From Streptomyces solincola (GTDB taxonomy: Bacteria > Actinomycetota > Actinomycetes > Streptomycetales > Streptomycetaceae): a stretch of 64,000 nucleotides of DNA. The stretch is from the NCBI RefSeq assembly GCF_002982015.1, contig NZ_PVLV01000121.1:1-64000 (forward strand), given 5' to 3'. The position numbers and the translations under genes were made by a program. The notes under the pieces were generated by a model. The model saw only the letters and a program-made list of their open reading frames with translations. It made no database searches and was not told the DNA's origin. Below, one piece after another: positions 1 through 8,137 of the stretch; within the stretch, counting starts at the first letter, position 1, and each line of letters starts with the position of its first letter.

Positions 1-1
1 G

Positions 2-391
2 GTGGGCATCGTGCTGGTGTCGCACAGCGCCGAGGTGGCGGAGTCGGTGGCGGGGCTGGCGCGCGGGCTGACCGGCGGGCCGAGTGTGCCGGTGGCGGCG
101 GCGGGCGGGCTGCCCGGCGGCGGGCTCGGCACCAGCGCGGAGCTGATCGCGGCGGCGGCCGCGTCGGTGGACGGCGGTTCCGGGGTGGCGGTGCTCGCCG
201 ATCTCGGCAGCGCGGTGCTGACGGTGAAGGCGCTGCTCGCTGAGGGCGGCGAACTCCCGGACTCCGCCAGGCTGGTGGACGCGCCGTTCGTGGAGGGCGC
301 GGTGGCCGCGGTGGCGACGGCGGCGGCCGGCGGGGACCTGGACGCGGTGGCGGCCGCGGCGTCGGAGGCGTACGGCTACCGCAAGGAGTGA
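2..391 (+). CDS. dhaM: DhaM, dihydroxyacetone kinase phosphotransfer subunit (5' end at window edge)
   Basis: EIIA-mannose-type phosphocarrier that passes phosphate from HPr to the ADP of DhaL in PTS-dependent dihydroxyacetone phosphorylation. The start GIVLVSHSAEVAE carries the conserved histidine in the VSHS motif, followed by the glycine-rich segment LGTSAELI and the VLADLGSAVLT motif typical of DhaM. The 129 residues are close to a single-domain DhaM. The GTG at base 2 may be the start, or one or two codons may lie to the left, so it is treated as possibly partial. DhaK and DhaL are expected upstream, outside the window. The next gene is separated by a riboswitch and is a different transcription unit. 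Confidence 0.88.
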   Translation: MGIVLVSHSAEVAESVAGLARGLTGGPSVPVAAAGGLPGGGLGTSAELIAAAAASVDGGSGVAVLADLGSAVLTVKALLAEGGELPDSARLVDAPFVEGAVAAVATAAAGGDLDAVAAAASEAYGYRKE

Positions 392-467
392 GGCGGCGCC
401 CGGCGCGGGCCGGACCCCGGCTCCGGTCCACCGGCCGGTACCAGGGTTGTGATGTACCTGGTCAACG

Positions 468-672
468 CACTAGGGTCACACCGCCTTGGTGTACGGGAAA
501 CCGGTGCGGAACCGGTGCGGCCCTCGCCACTGTGATCGGGAAGTCCGGGTCCACTCCCGGGGGCGCGGCCTCCGGGAAGCCACTGGGTCCGCCGCGGGAG
601 ACCGCGGCGTCCGGGAAGGCGGAGCCGAGGCGGCATGACCCGTCAGCCAGGAGACCGGCCGGGGCGTGTTGT
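468..672 (+). promoter_or_regulatory. Cobalamin (B12) riboswitch upstream of cbiM
   Basis: The leader of cbiM holds the hallmarks of a cobalamin riboswitch: GGGAAACCGGTG, then CGCCACTGTGATCGGGAA, then GGAAGCCACTGGGT, and near the 3' end the B12 box as CAGCCAGGAGACCGG at about 647-661. Position, order and the cobalt-uptake gene directly downstream all fit. The expected role, from the family, is to shut off the cobalt transporter when adenosylcobalamin is abundant. The exact ends are approximate because no covariance search was run. Confidence 0.85.
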
Positions 673-706
673 CCATCCACGAGGTGCTGGAGAGGGTCTC
701 CCGACC

Positions 707-1441
707 ATGCATATCGCCGAGGGCTATCTGCCCCCTGCGCACGCGGCCGCCTGGGCTGTCGCGTCCGCCCCGTTCGTCGTACACGGTGTGCGCGCCCTGA
801 CGCGGGAGGTCCGGAGCAACCCGGAATCCACGCTTCTGCTGGGTGCGTCCGGTGCGTTCACCTTCGTCCTTTCCGCCCTGAAGATACCCTCGGTCACGGG
901 CAGTTGCTCGCATCCGACCGGTACGGGGCTGGGCGCCATCCTGTTCCGGCCGCCGATCATGGCGGTGCTGGGCACCATCACCCTGCTCTTCCAGGCGCTG
1001 CTGCTGGCGCACGGCGGGCTGACCACGCTCGGCGCGAACGTCTTCTCGATGGCGGTCGTCGGGCCGTGGGCCGGCTTCGGGACGTACTGGCTGCTGCGGC
1101 GCTCGGGCGCGTCGCTGATGGTCGCGGTCTTCTTCGGCGCGTTCGTGGCCGACCTGTCGACCTACTGCGTCACCAGCGTGCAGCTCGCGCTGGCCTTCCC
1201 CGACCCGGGCTCCGGCATCCCGGGGGCGCTGGCGAAGTTCGGCTCGATCTTCGCGCTCACCCAGATCCCGCTGGCGGTCAGCGAGGGCCTGCTCACCGTG
1301 CTGGTGATGCGGCTGCTGACCCAGTCCAGCAAGGCGGAACTGCTGCGTCTGGGCGTGCTGTCGAAGCTGACCGGCAAGGGCGGCTCGAAGGGCGCCGAGG
1401 CCGGCGCCGCGGGCGAGGAGAAGGAGACGGTGACCCGATGA
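707..1441 (+). CDS. cbiM: CbiM, cobalt ECF transporter substrate-binding membrane subunit
   Basis: Integral membrane S-component of the cobalt energy-coupling-factor transporter. The ATG at 707 is chosen because it gives the diagnostic N-terminus [13 protein letters not shown]; in CbiM/NikM proteins the N-terminal Met-His directly coordinates the metal. Several hydrophobic segments follow (for example [18 protein letters not shown]). At 244 residues it is full length. It is preceded by the cobalamin riboswitch and its stop overlaps the cbiN start, so cbiMNQO is one operon. An upstream in-frame ATG at 635 lies inside the riboswitch and was rejected. Confidence 0.95.
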   Translation: MHIAEGYLPPAHAAAWAVASAPFVVHGVRALTREVRSNPESTLLLGASGAFTFVLSALKIPSVTGSCSHPTGTGLGAILFRPPIMAVLGTITLLFQALLLAHGGLTTLGANVFSMAVVGPWAGFGTYWLLRRSGASLMVAVFFGAFVADLSTYCVTSVQLALAFPDPGSGIPGALAKFGSIFALTQIPLAVSEGLLTVLVMRLLTQSSKAELLRLGVLSKLTGKGGSKGAEAGAAGEEKETVTR

Positions 1442-1821
1442 GCCGCAACGCGAAGGTCAACACGCTGCTGCTGCTCGTGGTGGCGGCGCTCGCCGTGCTG
1501 CCGCTGGCGCTGGGCCTCGGAGACCACAAGGAGGAGCCGTTCGCCGGCGCCGACGCGCAGGCGGAGACCGCGATCACGGAGCTGGCCCCGGACTACGAGC
1601 CGTGGTTCGCGCCGCTGTACGAGCCGCCGTCCGGTGAGGTCGAGTCGGCGCTGTTCGCCCTGCAGGCGGCGCTCGGCGCGGGGGTGCTGGCGTACTACTT
1701 CGGGGTGCGCCGGGGCCGCCGCCAGGGCGAGGCGCGGGCGGCGGCCGCCGGGGAGGGGACGGCGGCCGGCGCCGGGCGCGCGAGGGCCGACGCGGCCCGG
1801 GACGCCGGGGCTGCCGAGTAG
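1438..1821 (+). CDS. cbiN: CbiN, small auxiliary cobalt transporter subunit
   Basis: Small membrane protein of 127 residues that helps CbiM load Co2+. It has an N-terminal transmembrane segment ([17 protein letters not shown]), the extracytoplasmic loop with [12 protein letters not shown] and [20 protein letters not shown] that is diagnostic for CbiN, and a second transmembrane segment ([18 protein letters not shown]). The tail is Ala/Gly/Arg-rich and longer than usual. ATG overlaps the cbiM stop in an ATGA arrangement, indicating translational coupling. Confidence 0.93.
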   Translation: MSRNAKVNTLLLLVVAALAVLPLALGLGDHKEEPFAGADAQAETAITELAPDYEPWFAPLYEPPSGEVESALFALQAALGAGVLAYYFGVRRGRRQGEARAAAAGEGTAAGAGRARADAARDAGAAE

Positions 1822-1825
1822 CCGG

Positions 1826-2575
1826 GTGCTGCCGATCGACGCGGCGGCGCACGGCAGTCGCTGGCGCCGCCGGCATCCCGGCGAGAAGGCGGTCCTCGGG
1901 TTCGGTCTGACGCTGTGCGCGGTGGCTCTGCCGGCCTGGCCGGGCGCCGCGCTGGTGGGCACGGCGACACTGGCGGTGCTGCTGGGCCCGGCCGGGGTGG
2001 CGCCCCGGCTGCTGTGGCGGGCGTTCCGCGTGCCGCTGGGCTTCTGCGTGACGGGCGCGGCGCCGCTGCTGTTCCAGGTGGGCGGGGCCGGCGGACTGGT
2101 GTCGCCGGCGCCGGACGGGCCGCTGCACGCCGGGGAGTTGCTGCTGCGGACCTCGGCTGCGTCCCTCGGGGTGCTGCTGTTCGCGTTCACCACTCCGGTC
2201 TCCGACGTGCTGCCGCGCCTGGTGCGGGCCGGGGTGCCGGCGCCGGTGGTGGATGTGGCGCTGGTGATGTACCGGATCGGTTTCCTGCTGCTGGACACCG
2301 TGGCGCGGGTGCGGCAGGCGCAGCACGCCCGGCTGGGGCAGGCGAGCCGGGCGGCCGCGTGGCGGTCGCTGGCCGGGCTGGGCGCGACCGCGTTCGTCCG
2401 GGCCTTCGACCGGGCGGCACGGCTCCAGGACGGGCTGGCCGGCCGGGGCTACGACGGCACGCTGCGGGTCCTGGTGCCGCGGGCGGAGGTCTCCCGCCGC
2501 TTTCTGGCCGCGACGGCCGGCCTGCTGGCCGTGCTGGTCGTCCTCACCTACGCACTGAGAGGTCTCCTGACATGA
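1826..2575 (+). CDS. cbiQ: CbiQ, ECF transporter transmembrane (T) component
   Basis: T-component that couples ATP hydrolysis by CbiO to cobalt uptake by CbiM. The GTG at 1826, five bases after the cbiN stop, gives a 249-residue protein starting VLPIDAAAHGSRW; the longer reading upstream lies wholly inside cbiN and was rejected. Hydrophobic segments and the C-terminal arginine/alanine coupling region (RAFDRAARLQDGLAGRGYDG) match the family, in which ARG motifs contact the ATPase. The stop overlaps the cbiO ATG. Confidence 0.92.
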   Translation: MLPIDAAAHGSRWRRRHPGEKAVLGFGLTLCAVALPAWPGAALVGTATLAVLLGPAGVAPRLLWRAFRVPLGFCVTGAAPLLFQVGGAGGLVSPAPDGPLHAGELLLRTSAASLGVLLFAFTTPVSDVLPRLVRAGVPAPVVDVALVMYRIGFLLLDTVARVRQAQHARLGQASRAAAWRSLAGLGATAFVRAFDRAARLQDGLAGRGYDGTLRVLVPRAEVSRRFLAATAGLLAVLVVLTYALRGLLT

Positions 2576-3429
2576 GCGGGCACCCGGGCGGGCCGCCGGT
2601 GGTGGAACTGGTCGGCGCCGGATACGCCTACGACGAGGGGCCGGCGGTGCTCGGCGGCGTGGACTTCGCGGTCGGCGAGGGCCGGACGACGGCGCTGCTG
2701 GGCCGCAACGGCAGCGGCAAGACCACGATGCTGCGGCTGCTCAGCGGCGGGCTGCGGCCGGTCGAGGGGCGGCTGAGGCTGGCCGGCGAGGACGTGGCGT
2801 ACGACCGGGCCGGGCTGGTGAAGCTGCGCACGACCGTGCAGCTCGTGGTGCAGGACCCGGACGACCAGTTGTTCGCCGCCTCGGTGGCGCAGGACGTGTC
2901 GTTCGGGCCGATGAACCTCGGGCTGGCCGAGGACGAGGTGCGCGCCCGGGTGGACGGGGCGCTGGAGGCGCTGGACATCGCGGCGCTGGCGGACCGGCCC
3001 ACCCATCTGCTGTCCTACGGGCAGCGCAAGCGGGCGGCGATCGCCGGCGCGGTGGCGATGCGGCCGCGGGTGCTGATCCTGGACGAGCCGACGGCGGGGC
3101 TCGACCCGCACGGGCAGGAGCGGCTGCTGGTGGTACTGGAGCGGCTGCGGGCCTCGGGGACGACGGTGCTGATGGCCACCCATGACGTGGACCTGGCGCT
3201 GCGGTGGGCGGACGACGCGGCGGTGCTCACTCCGGCCGGTCCGCGCACCGGGCCGGTGGCCGAACTGCTGGTGGACCGTGAGCTGCTGGCCGAGGCCGGG
3301 CTGCGGCGGCCGTGGGGCATGGCGGTCGCCGCGGTCCTGCGCGAGCGGGGTCTGCTCGCGCCGGACGCGCCCGGCCCGCGCACCGCCGAGCAGCTCGACG
3401 CGTGGGCCGCCGCCCTCCGCGCCACCTGA
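2572..3429 (+). CDS. cbiO: CbiO, cobalt ECF transporter ATPase
   Basis: ABC ATPase (285 residues) that powers cobalt uptake. Visible motifs in order are Walker A GRNGSGKT at residues 44-51, Q-loop VVQDPDDQLF (the PDDQ form is characteristic of ECF ATPases), signature LSYGQRKR, Walker B VLILDEP and the switch-histidine region ATHDVDLA. ATG at 2572 overlaps the cbiQ stop. It is the last gene of the riboswitch-controlled operon; the next gene is convergent. Confidence 0.95.
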   Translation: MSGHPGGPPVVELVGAGYAYDEGPAVLGGVDFAVGEGRTTALLGRNGSGKTTMLRLLSGGLRPVEGRLRLAGEDVAYDRAGLVKLRTTVQLVVQDPDDQLFAASVAQDVSFGPMNLGLAEDEVRARVDGALEALDIAALADRPTHLLSYGQRKRAAIAGAVAMRPRVLILDEPTAGLDPHGQERLLVVLERLRASGTTVLMATHDVDLALRWADDAAVLTPAGPRTGPVAELLVDRELLAEAGLRRPWGMAVAAVLRERGLLAPDAPGPRTAEQLDAWAAALRAT

Positions 3430-3456
3430 CGCCCGGCAGACCCGCGCCGCCCGGCG

Positions 3457-3822
3457 TCAGCCGGGGGCCGGGGCGCCGGGGCGCAGTCCGGGGTGGTCCT
3501 CGGTCAGCCGGGGTGGTGCGGCCTGGCGCCAGGAGTCGACCAGGATGTCGCGCAGCTCGGCGAGGTCCTCCAGGGCGGCGAGGCGGACCCGGACCCACGC
3601 GGAGCTCGCCTCGTGCGGCGGGACCCAGAACTTCTCCGGCTCCGCGGCGATCAGCTCGGCGCGCTCGTCGCGGGGGCAGCGGACGGCGAACGAGGTCTGG
3701 TCGTCGGGCACGGTGACGTACATCTTCCCGGCGACCCGGAAGGTGGGCATGGCCCAGGCCTCCTTCTCCACCGTCTCGGGGAAGGACAGGGCGATCCGGC
3801 GGACGTCCTCGGCATCGATCAT
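3457..3822 (-). CDS. MmcQ/YjbR family protein
   Basis: 121-residue protein of the MmcQ/YjbR (CyaY-fold, double wing) family; proteins of this family are proposed to bind DNA but their physiological role is unclear. Family-like features are the start MIDAEDVRRIALSFP, then EKEAWAMPTFRVAGKMYVT, SFAVRCPRDERAEL and the C-terminal DSWRQAAPPRL. ATG at 3822 is used because the longer reading to 4104 runs through the promoter region of the divergent gene. It is convergent with cbiO, 27 bases away. Confidence 0.85.
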   Translation of the reverse strand: MIDAEDVRRIALSFPETVEKEAWAMPTFRVAGKMYVTVPDDQTSFAVRCPRDERAELIAAEPEKFWVPPHEASSAWVRVRLAALEDLAELRDILVDSWRQAAPPRLTEDHPGLRPGAPAPG

Positions 3823-4007
3823 GCGCCCCACCGTAGCCAGCACCACTGACAACGGGCCGCCGGCCGTTGTCCGGTTCGCGCTGATGCCAACGGGTGAGCG
3901 GCGTTGGGGGGCGAAACGATCTTCCTGTGACGCTGGGTCGTCGACCACCCGCTCGGCGGCCGCCGTCCCCCTCCCTCCGGCGGCCGCCCGTTCCCCCTGG
4001 AGGCACG

Positions 4008-4856
4008 ATGGGCCACGGGCACCGGCTGCGCGACGCGATCGCGAGCCCCGGGACCACCCCCCTGATCGGCGTCTACGACATGTACTCCGCCTCGCTGGCG
4101 GCACGGCACTACGACGGCTTCTTCCTCTCCGGCTTCGGTTTCGCCGCCTCGTACTACGGCCTTCCGGACATCGGTTTCATCGCCTGGCCGGACATCGTGG
4201 CGTTCGCCGAGAGGCTGCGGCCGGCCTTCCCCGAGCACCATCTGCTGGTGGACATCGACGACGGCTACGCCGATCCGGAGGTGGCCTGCCATGTCGTGCG
4301 GAGGCTGGAGCGGGCGGGCGTCTCGGGCGTCGTCCTGGAGGACCAGCAGCGGCCCCGGCGGTGCGGGCACGCGGACGGCAAGCGGATCCTGCCGCTGGAG
4401 GAGTACCTGGACAAGCTGCACCGGGTGCTGGACAGCCGGAGCGAGATGGTCGTGGTGGCGCGTACCGACGCGGTCGAGGAGGGCGAGATCCTGCGGCGGG
4501 CCGCCGCGCTGGCGAAGAGCGGCGCGGACGTGGTCCTGGTGGACGGGGTGCGGGACGTGGTGACGATCCGGCGGGTCCGCGAGGCGGTCGCCGGCGTCCC
4601 GCTGCTGTTCAACCAGATCGGCGGCGGCAACTCGCCCCGGCTGTCCCTGACCGAGCTGTCGGAGCTGGGTGTGGACGTGGCGATCTACAGCACCCCGTGC
4701 CTGTTCGCCGCGCACGAGGCGATCGACGGCGCGCTGAGGGAGCTGCGGGAGGCGGACGGGCGGCTGCCCGGGCGCGCGGGGGCGATCGGCGTGCGGGACG
4801 CCACGCTGCTGCTGGAGGCCAACGTCACCGGCCGGCGGACCGGCGGACCGGCCTGA
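4008..4856 (+). CDS. Isocitrate lyase / PEP-phosphonomutase superfamily enzyme
   Basis: 282-residue (beta/alpha)8 enzyme of the isocitrate lyase superfamily. The Mg2+-binding loop is seen as LLVDIDDGYAD and a family motif as VLEDQQRPRRCGH; VARTDAV follows. Members cleave 2-methylisocitrate or oxaloacetate, or rearrange carbon-phosphorus bonds; the substrate cannot be read from sequence here because the KxCG catalytic-loop motif of true lyases appears as RRCGH. ATG at 4008 follows a GGAGG. The 3' end overlaps the convergent LysR gene by 32 bases. Confidence 0.85.
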   Translation: MGHGHRLRDAIASPGTTPLIGVYDMYSASLAARHYDGFFLSGFGFAASYYGLPDIGFIAWPDIVAFAERLRPAFPEHHLLVDIDDGYADPEVACHVVRRLERAGVSGVVLEDQQRPRRCGHADGKRILPLEEYLDKLHRVLDSRSEMVVVARTDAVEEGEILRRAAALAKSGADVVLVDGVRDVVTIRRVREAVAGVPLLFNQIGGGNSPRLSLTELSELGVDVAIYSTPCLFAAHEAIDGALRELREADGRLPGRAGAIGVRDATLLLEANVTGRRTGGPA

Positions 4857-5808
4857 CCGGCCCGCCCGGGGCGGCGGGCGTGGCGCCCGGGCCGTCCGCC
4901 GGCGGGCGCAGGGCCCGGGCGGCCGCCTCGGCGACCGCCCGGGCCACCGCGGCCAGCGCCGGCGAGTCCAGCTTCCACTGCTGCCAGTAGAGCGGGACGT
5001 CCAGCGGCCGGTCGTCCGCCAGCGGCACCACGGCGCCCCGCTCCAGCAGCGCGAGCGCCTGCGGCTCGGGCACCAGGCCCCAGCCCAGGCCGGCCGCCAC
5101 CGCGTCGGCGAACCCCTCGGAGGTGGGTACGAGATGGCGTACCCGGCTCGCCGCCGCCGCGCCGCCGGTGAGCGAGCGGGCGAAGGCGTCCTGGTGGTCG
5201 TCGCGCCGGTCGAACTGGACCACCGGCGCCTCGCGCACGAAGCGCGCCAGGTCCCGCGGCGGCAGCCCGGGGTGGCGGGCGAGCAGCGCCGGGCTGACCA
5301 CCGGCAGGTAGCGGAAGCGGCCCAGCCGGCGCACCGTGCACCCGGCGACCGGGTCGGGCGAGGAGGTCACCGCGGCCATCACCTGCCCCTCGCGCAGCAG
5401 CGCCGTGGTGTGCGCCTCGTCCTCGCGGTACAGCTCGAAGCAGACCGGCGGGTCCCGCTCCAGCCCGGTCAGCGCCGGCAGCAGCCAGGTGGCCAGGGAG
5501 TCGGCGTTGACCGCGATCGGCAGCCGGGCCGGCCCCTGCCCGTCGTCGATGCCCAGCTCCGCGCGGGCGTCGCGCTCCAGCCGGGCCGACTGGCGGGCGT
5601 AGCGGACGATCACCTCGCCGGAGGCGGTGGCCCGCACCGGTCTGGTCCGCAGCAGCAGGACCCGTCCGGTGCGCTGCTCCAGCGCCTTCACGCGCTGGCT
5701 GACCGCCGACGGCGTCACGTGCAGGACGGCGGCCGCCGCGTCGAAGGTGCCCTCGTCGACCACCGCGAGGAGGGTCCGGACCTGGTCCAGGGGAAGCTCT
5801 TCCATCAC
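4825..5808 (-). CDS. LysR-family regulator, ArgP/LysG type
   Basis: 327-residue LysR-type regulator. The N-terminal winged HTH contains LLAVVDEGTFDAAAAV, LHVTPSAVSQRVKALE and RPVRATASGEVI, which fits the ArgP (IciA/LysG) subgroup; an effector domain follows. It is divergent from a LysE/ArgO-type exporter with a 65-base gap, the classic pairing in which the regulator senses lysine or arginine and activates the exporter. That regulatory link is inferred from synteny. The ATG at 5808 or the next ATG at 5805 are both possible starts. Confidence 0.9.
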   Translation of the reverse strand: MMEELPLDQVRTLLAVVDEGTFDAAAAVLHVTPSAVSQRVKALEQRTGRVLLLRTRPVRATASGEVIVRYARQSARLERDARAELGIDDGQGPARLPIAVNADSLATWLLPALTGLERDPPVCFELYREDEAHTTALLREGQVMAAVTSSPDPVAGCTVRRLGRFRYLPVVSPALLARHPGLPPRDLARFVREAPVVQFDRRDDHQDAFARSLTGGAAAASRVRHLVPTSEGFADAVAAGLGWGLVPEPQALALLERGAVVPLADDRPLDVPLYWQQWKLDSPALAAVARAVAEAAARALRPPADGPGATPAAPGGPVRPVRRSAGR

Positions 5809-5873
5809 GCTGGCTCATGGTACGTAAGAATCTTTAGCTGTACTGTCGGTCGCTCGCTTCCTACCGTCGTCCC
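5809..5873. promoter_or_regulatory. Divergent promoter region between argP-like and lysE-like genes
   Basis: The 65-base gap is AT-richer than its surroundings and contains the divergent promoters by position. ArgP-type regulators bind such gaps next to their exporter gene. No exact operator is claimed. Confidence 0.5.
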
Positions 5874-6497
5874 ATGACGTACGGCACCCTCACCACCGCA
5901 CTGGCCGGATTCGGCACCGGCCTCTCCCTCATCGTCGCCATCGGCGCGCAGAACGCCTTCGTGCTGCGCCAGGGCGTGCACCGGCACGCGGTGCTGTGGG
6001 TGGTGGGGATCTGCGCGCTGTCCGACGCGGCCCTCATCGTGCTCGGCGTGGCGGGGGTCGGCGCGGTGGTCACCGCCTGGCCGGCCGCGCTCACCGCGGT
6101 CGCGGTGGCGGGCGGGCTGTTCCTGCTCGGCTACGGCCTGCTGGCCGCGCGGCGCGCCCTTCGGCCGGCCGGGGCCGCCGCCCTGGACGCCCGCGGCGCC
6201 GCCACCGGTTCGGCGCGCGCCGCGGTGCTCACCTGCCTGGCCCTGACCTGGCTCAACCCGCACGTGTACCTGGACACGGTGCTGCTGCTCGGCTCGGTGG
6301 CGGCCGACCACGGCACCGGGCGCTGGGTGTTCGGCGCGGGCGCCGCGGCGGCCAGTCTGGTCTGGTTCGCGGCGCTCGGCTACGGTTCCCGGCTGCTGAG
6401 CGGGCTGCTCGCCCGGCCCCGGGCCTGGCGGGCGCTGGACGGCCTGGTCGCGGCGACCATGCTGACCATGGGCGGGCTGCTGCTGGCCGGCGCATGA
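5874..6497 (+). CDS. LysE/ArgO family basic amino acid exporter
   Basis: 207-residue inner membrane exporter of lysine or arginine. The N-terminus GFGTGLSLIVAIGAQNAF with the GAQNAFVLRQG motif is diagnostic for LysE/ArgO, followed by ICALSDAALI, TWLNPHVYLDTV and six hydrophobic segments. It is divergent from the ArgP-type gene that probably activates it when intracellular basic amino acids rise. Confidence 0.93.
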   Translation: MTYGTLTTALAGFGTGLSLIVAIGAQNAFVLRQGVHRHAVLWVVGICALSDAALIVLGVAGVGAVVTAWPAALTAVAVAGGLFLLGYGLLAARRALRPAGAAALDARGAATGSARAAVLTCLALTWLNPHVYLDTVLLLGSVAADHGTGRWVFGAGAAAASLVWFAALGYGSRLLSGLLARPRAWRALDGLVAATMLTMGGLLLAGA

Positions 6498-6525
6498 CCG
6501 GCGGCGAGCCCGCCCCGGGCCGGGG

Positions 6526-7245
6526 TCAGTCCTCTTCGGCGGGGGCGGCGCCGGCCGGGCGGCGCGCCTGGGCCAGGGCGGCACGGAGCCGGCCGGCGCC
6601 GGCCGGCGCGCCGGGGTCGTCGGCCGCGATGCCGAGGCCCTGCGGGTTCTTCGCGTACGGGACGACGTAGGCGGGGGTGTCCCGCTGGAAGCGCCAGCTC
6701 GCGGCGAGCGGGCCGGTGTCGACGGCGTCGTAGCCGAGCAGGTCCAGCAGCCTGGCGGCGTCCGCGCGCGCCTCGGGGTCGTCGGCGGCGATGGGCAGCG
6801 CCGAGCGGTCGGCGGCGCCGGACGGACGGGCCAGCGCGGCCAGGTGGGCGAAGTAGATGTTGTTGAACGCCTTGACCACGTGGGACTGCGGCAGGTGCCG
6901 CTGGAGCAGTTCGCTGGTGGTGGTCCGCTCGGCGTCCAGCTCCGGGATCCGGCCGTCGCGCTCGGGGTAGTAGTTGCCGGTGTCCAGCACGATCTTGCCC
7001 GCCAGCGGTTCCACGGGCACCTGGCGGTAGTTCCTCAGCGGCACGGTGACGACGACCCAGTCGCCGGCCGCCGCCGCCTCGGCCGGGGTCGCCGCCCGGG
7101 CGCGCGGGCCCAGTTCGGCGACCAGGTCCGTCAGGGTCTGCGGCCCGCGCGAGTCGCTCAGGACGACGTCCAGGCCGGCGGCGACGCCGAGCCGGGCGAG
7201 GGTGCTGCCGATGTTTCCGCTGCCGATCAGTCCGAGAGTGCTCAT
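6526..7245 (-). CDS. NADPH-dependent F420 reductase / NADP oxidoreductase
   Basis: 239-residue Rossmann-fold protein beginning MSTLGLIGSGNIGSTLARLG, with the GxGxxG nucleotide-binding loop, LSDSRGPQTL (typical of F420H2:NADP oxidoreductases, where Ser/Arg read the NADP phosphate) and the downstream VVVTVPLRNY and LDTGNYYPERDG motifs. It probably passes hydride between F420H2 and NADP+, or is a YceD/DUF4-like relative with an altered substrate. Start at 7245 places the glycine loop at residue 8; a GTG/ATG start nine codons earlier is weaker. Confidence 0.85.
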   Translation of the reverse strand: MSTLGLIGSGNIGSTLARLGVAAGLDVVLSDSRGPQTLTDLVAELGPRARAATPAEAAAAGDWVVVTVPLRNYRQVPVEPLAGKIVLDTGNYYPERDGRIPELDAERTTTSELLQRHLPQSHVVKAFNNIYFAHLAALARPSGAADRSALPIAADDPEARADAARLLDLLGYDAVDTGPLAASWRFQRDTPAYVVPYAKNPQGLGIAADDPGAPAGAGRLRAALAQARRPAGAAPAEED

Positions 7246-7465
7246 GCCGGTGACAGCCCGGCGGCCCCGCACGGTATTCCCCCCCCGCCGGCGGGGGGCG
7301 ACGCATCGGGGCCGGGGCGCTCGGCGGCGCCGGCGACCACGAGGGCGCCCGCCCCGGATGAGTGCGCGTACTCATGCCGCGCGCTCCGGCGGGCCGCACG
7401 ATATGGCCCTGATCCCGGCCGCGTCCGGCCCCGATCGCCGTCCCCTGACCGACGAGGAGCCCGCC

Positions 7466-8119
7466 ATGCCCACCGCCCTCCCCGGCACCGCCCCGCTCGC
7501 CGCACGCCGGCGCAGGCTGCCCGCCGCCCTGGTGGTGCTGGTGCTCGCCGCCGTCGCCGTCTCGGCGTGGCGCCCCGAGGACCCGGTCACCTGGCTGCTG
7601 GAGACGGTGTGGGTGCTGGTCGGGCTGCCTCTGGCGGTGCTGGCGCGCCGCCGCTTCCCGCTCAGCGACCTGCTGTGCTGCCTGCTGGCCGCGCACGCGG
7701 TGGTGCTCCTGGTGGGCGGCCACTACACCTACGCGGAGGTGCCGGCCGGCGACTGGGTGCGCGACCTGCTGGGCCTGGAGCGCAACCCCTACGACCGGTT
7801 CGGCCATCTGATGCAGGGCTTCGTGCCCGCCCTCCTGGTGCGCGAACTGCTGGTGCGCACCTCGCCGTTGCGCGGCAGCCGCTGGCTGGCGCCGCTGGTG
7901 GTCTGCGCCTGTCTGGCGTTCAGCGCGGTGTTCGAGATGCTGGAGTGGGCGGCGGCGGTGACCGGCGGGCACGCCGCCGACGCGTTCCTGGCCACGCAGG
8001 GGGACGAGTGGGACACCCAGTGGGACATGTTCTGCGCGCTGATCGGCGCGAGCCTGTCGCTGCTGCTGCTCGGCAGGCTGCACGACCGCCGTCTGGCCGA
8101 GCTGACGCACCGCCCCTGA
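7466..8119 (+). CDS. DUF2238 family integral membrane protein
   Basis: 217-residue multi-pass membrane protein. The motifs GGHYTYAEVPAG, NPYDRFGHLMQGFVPAL and DEWDTQWDMFCALIGA match the DUF2238 (YjdF) family, whose function is unknown. ATG at 7466 is preceded by GACGAGGAG; an upstream in-frame ATG at 7403 would add 21 residues and cannot be excluded. It is convergent with the FAD-linked oxidase gene, 18 bases away. Confidence 0.85.
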   Translation: MPTALPGTAPLAARRRRLPAALVVLVLAAVAVSAWRPEDPVTWLLETVWVLVGLPLAVLARRRFPLSDLLCCLLAAHAVVLLVGGHYTYAEVPAGDWVRDLLGLERNPYDRFGHLMQGFVPALLVRELLVRTSPLRGSRWLAPLVVCACLAFSAVFEMLEWAAAVTGGHAADAFLATQGDEWDTQWDMFCALIGASLSLLLLGRLHDRRLAELTHRP

Positions 8120-8137
8120 GCGGCGCGGCCGGGCGGC

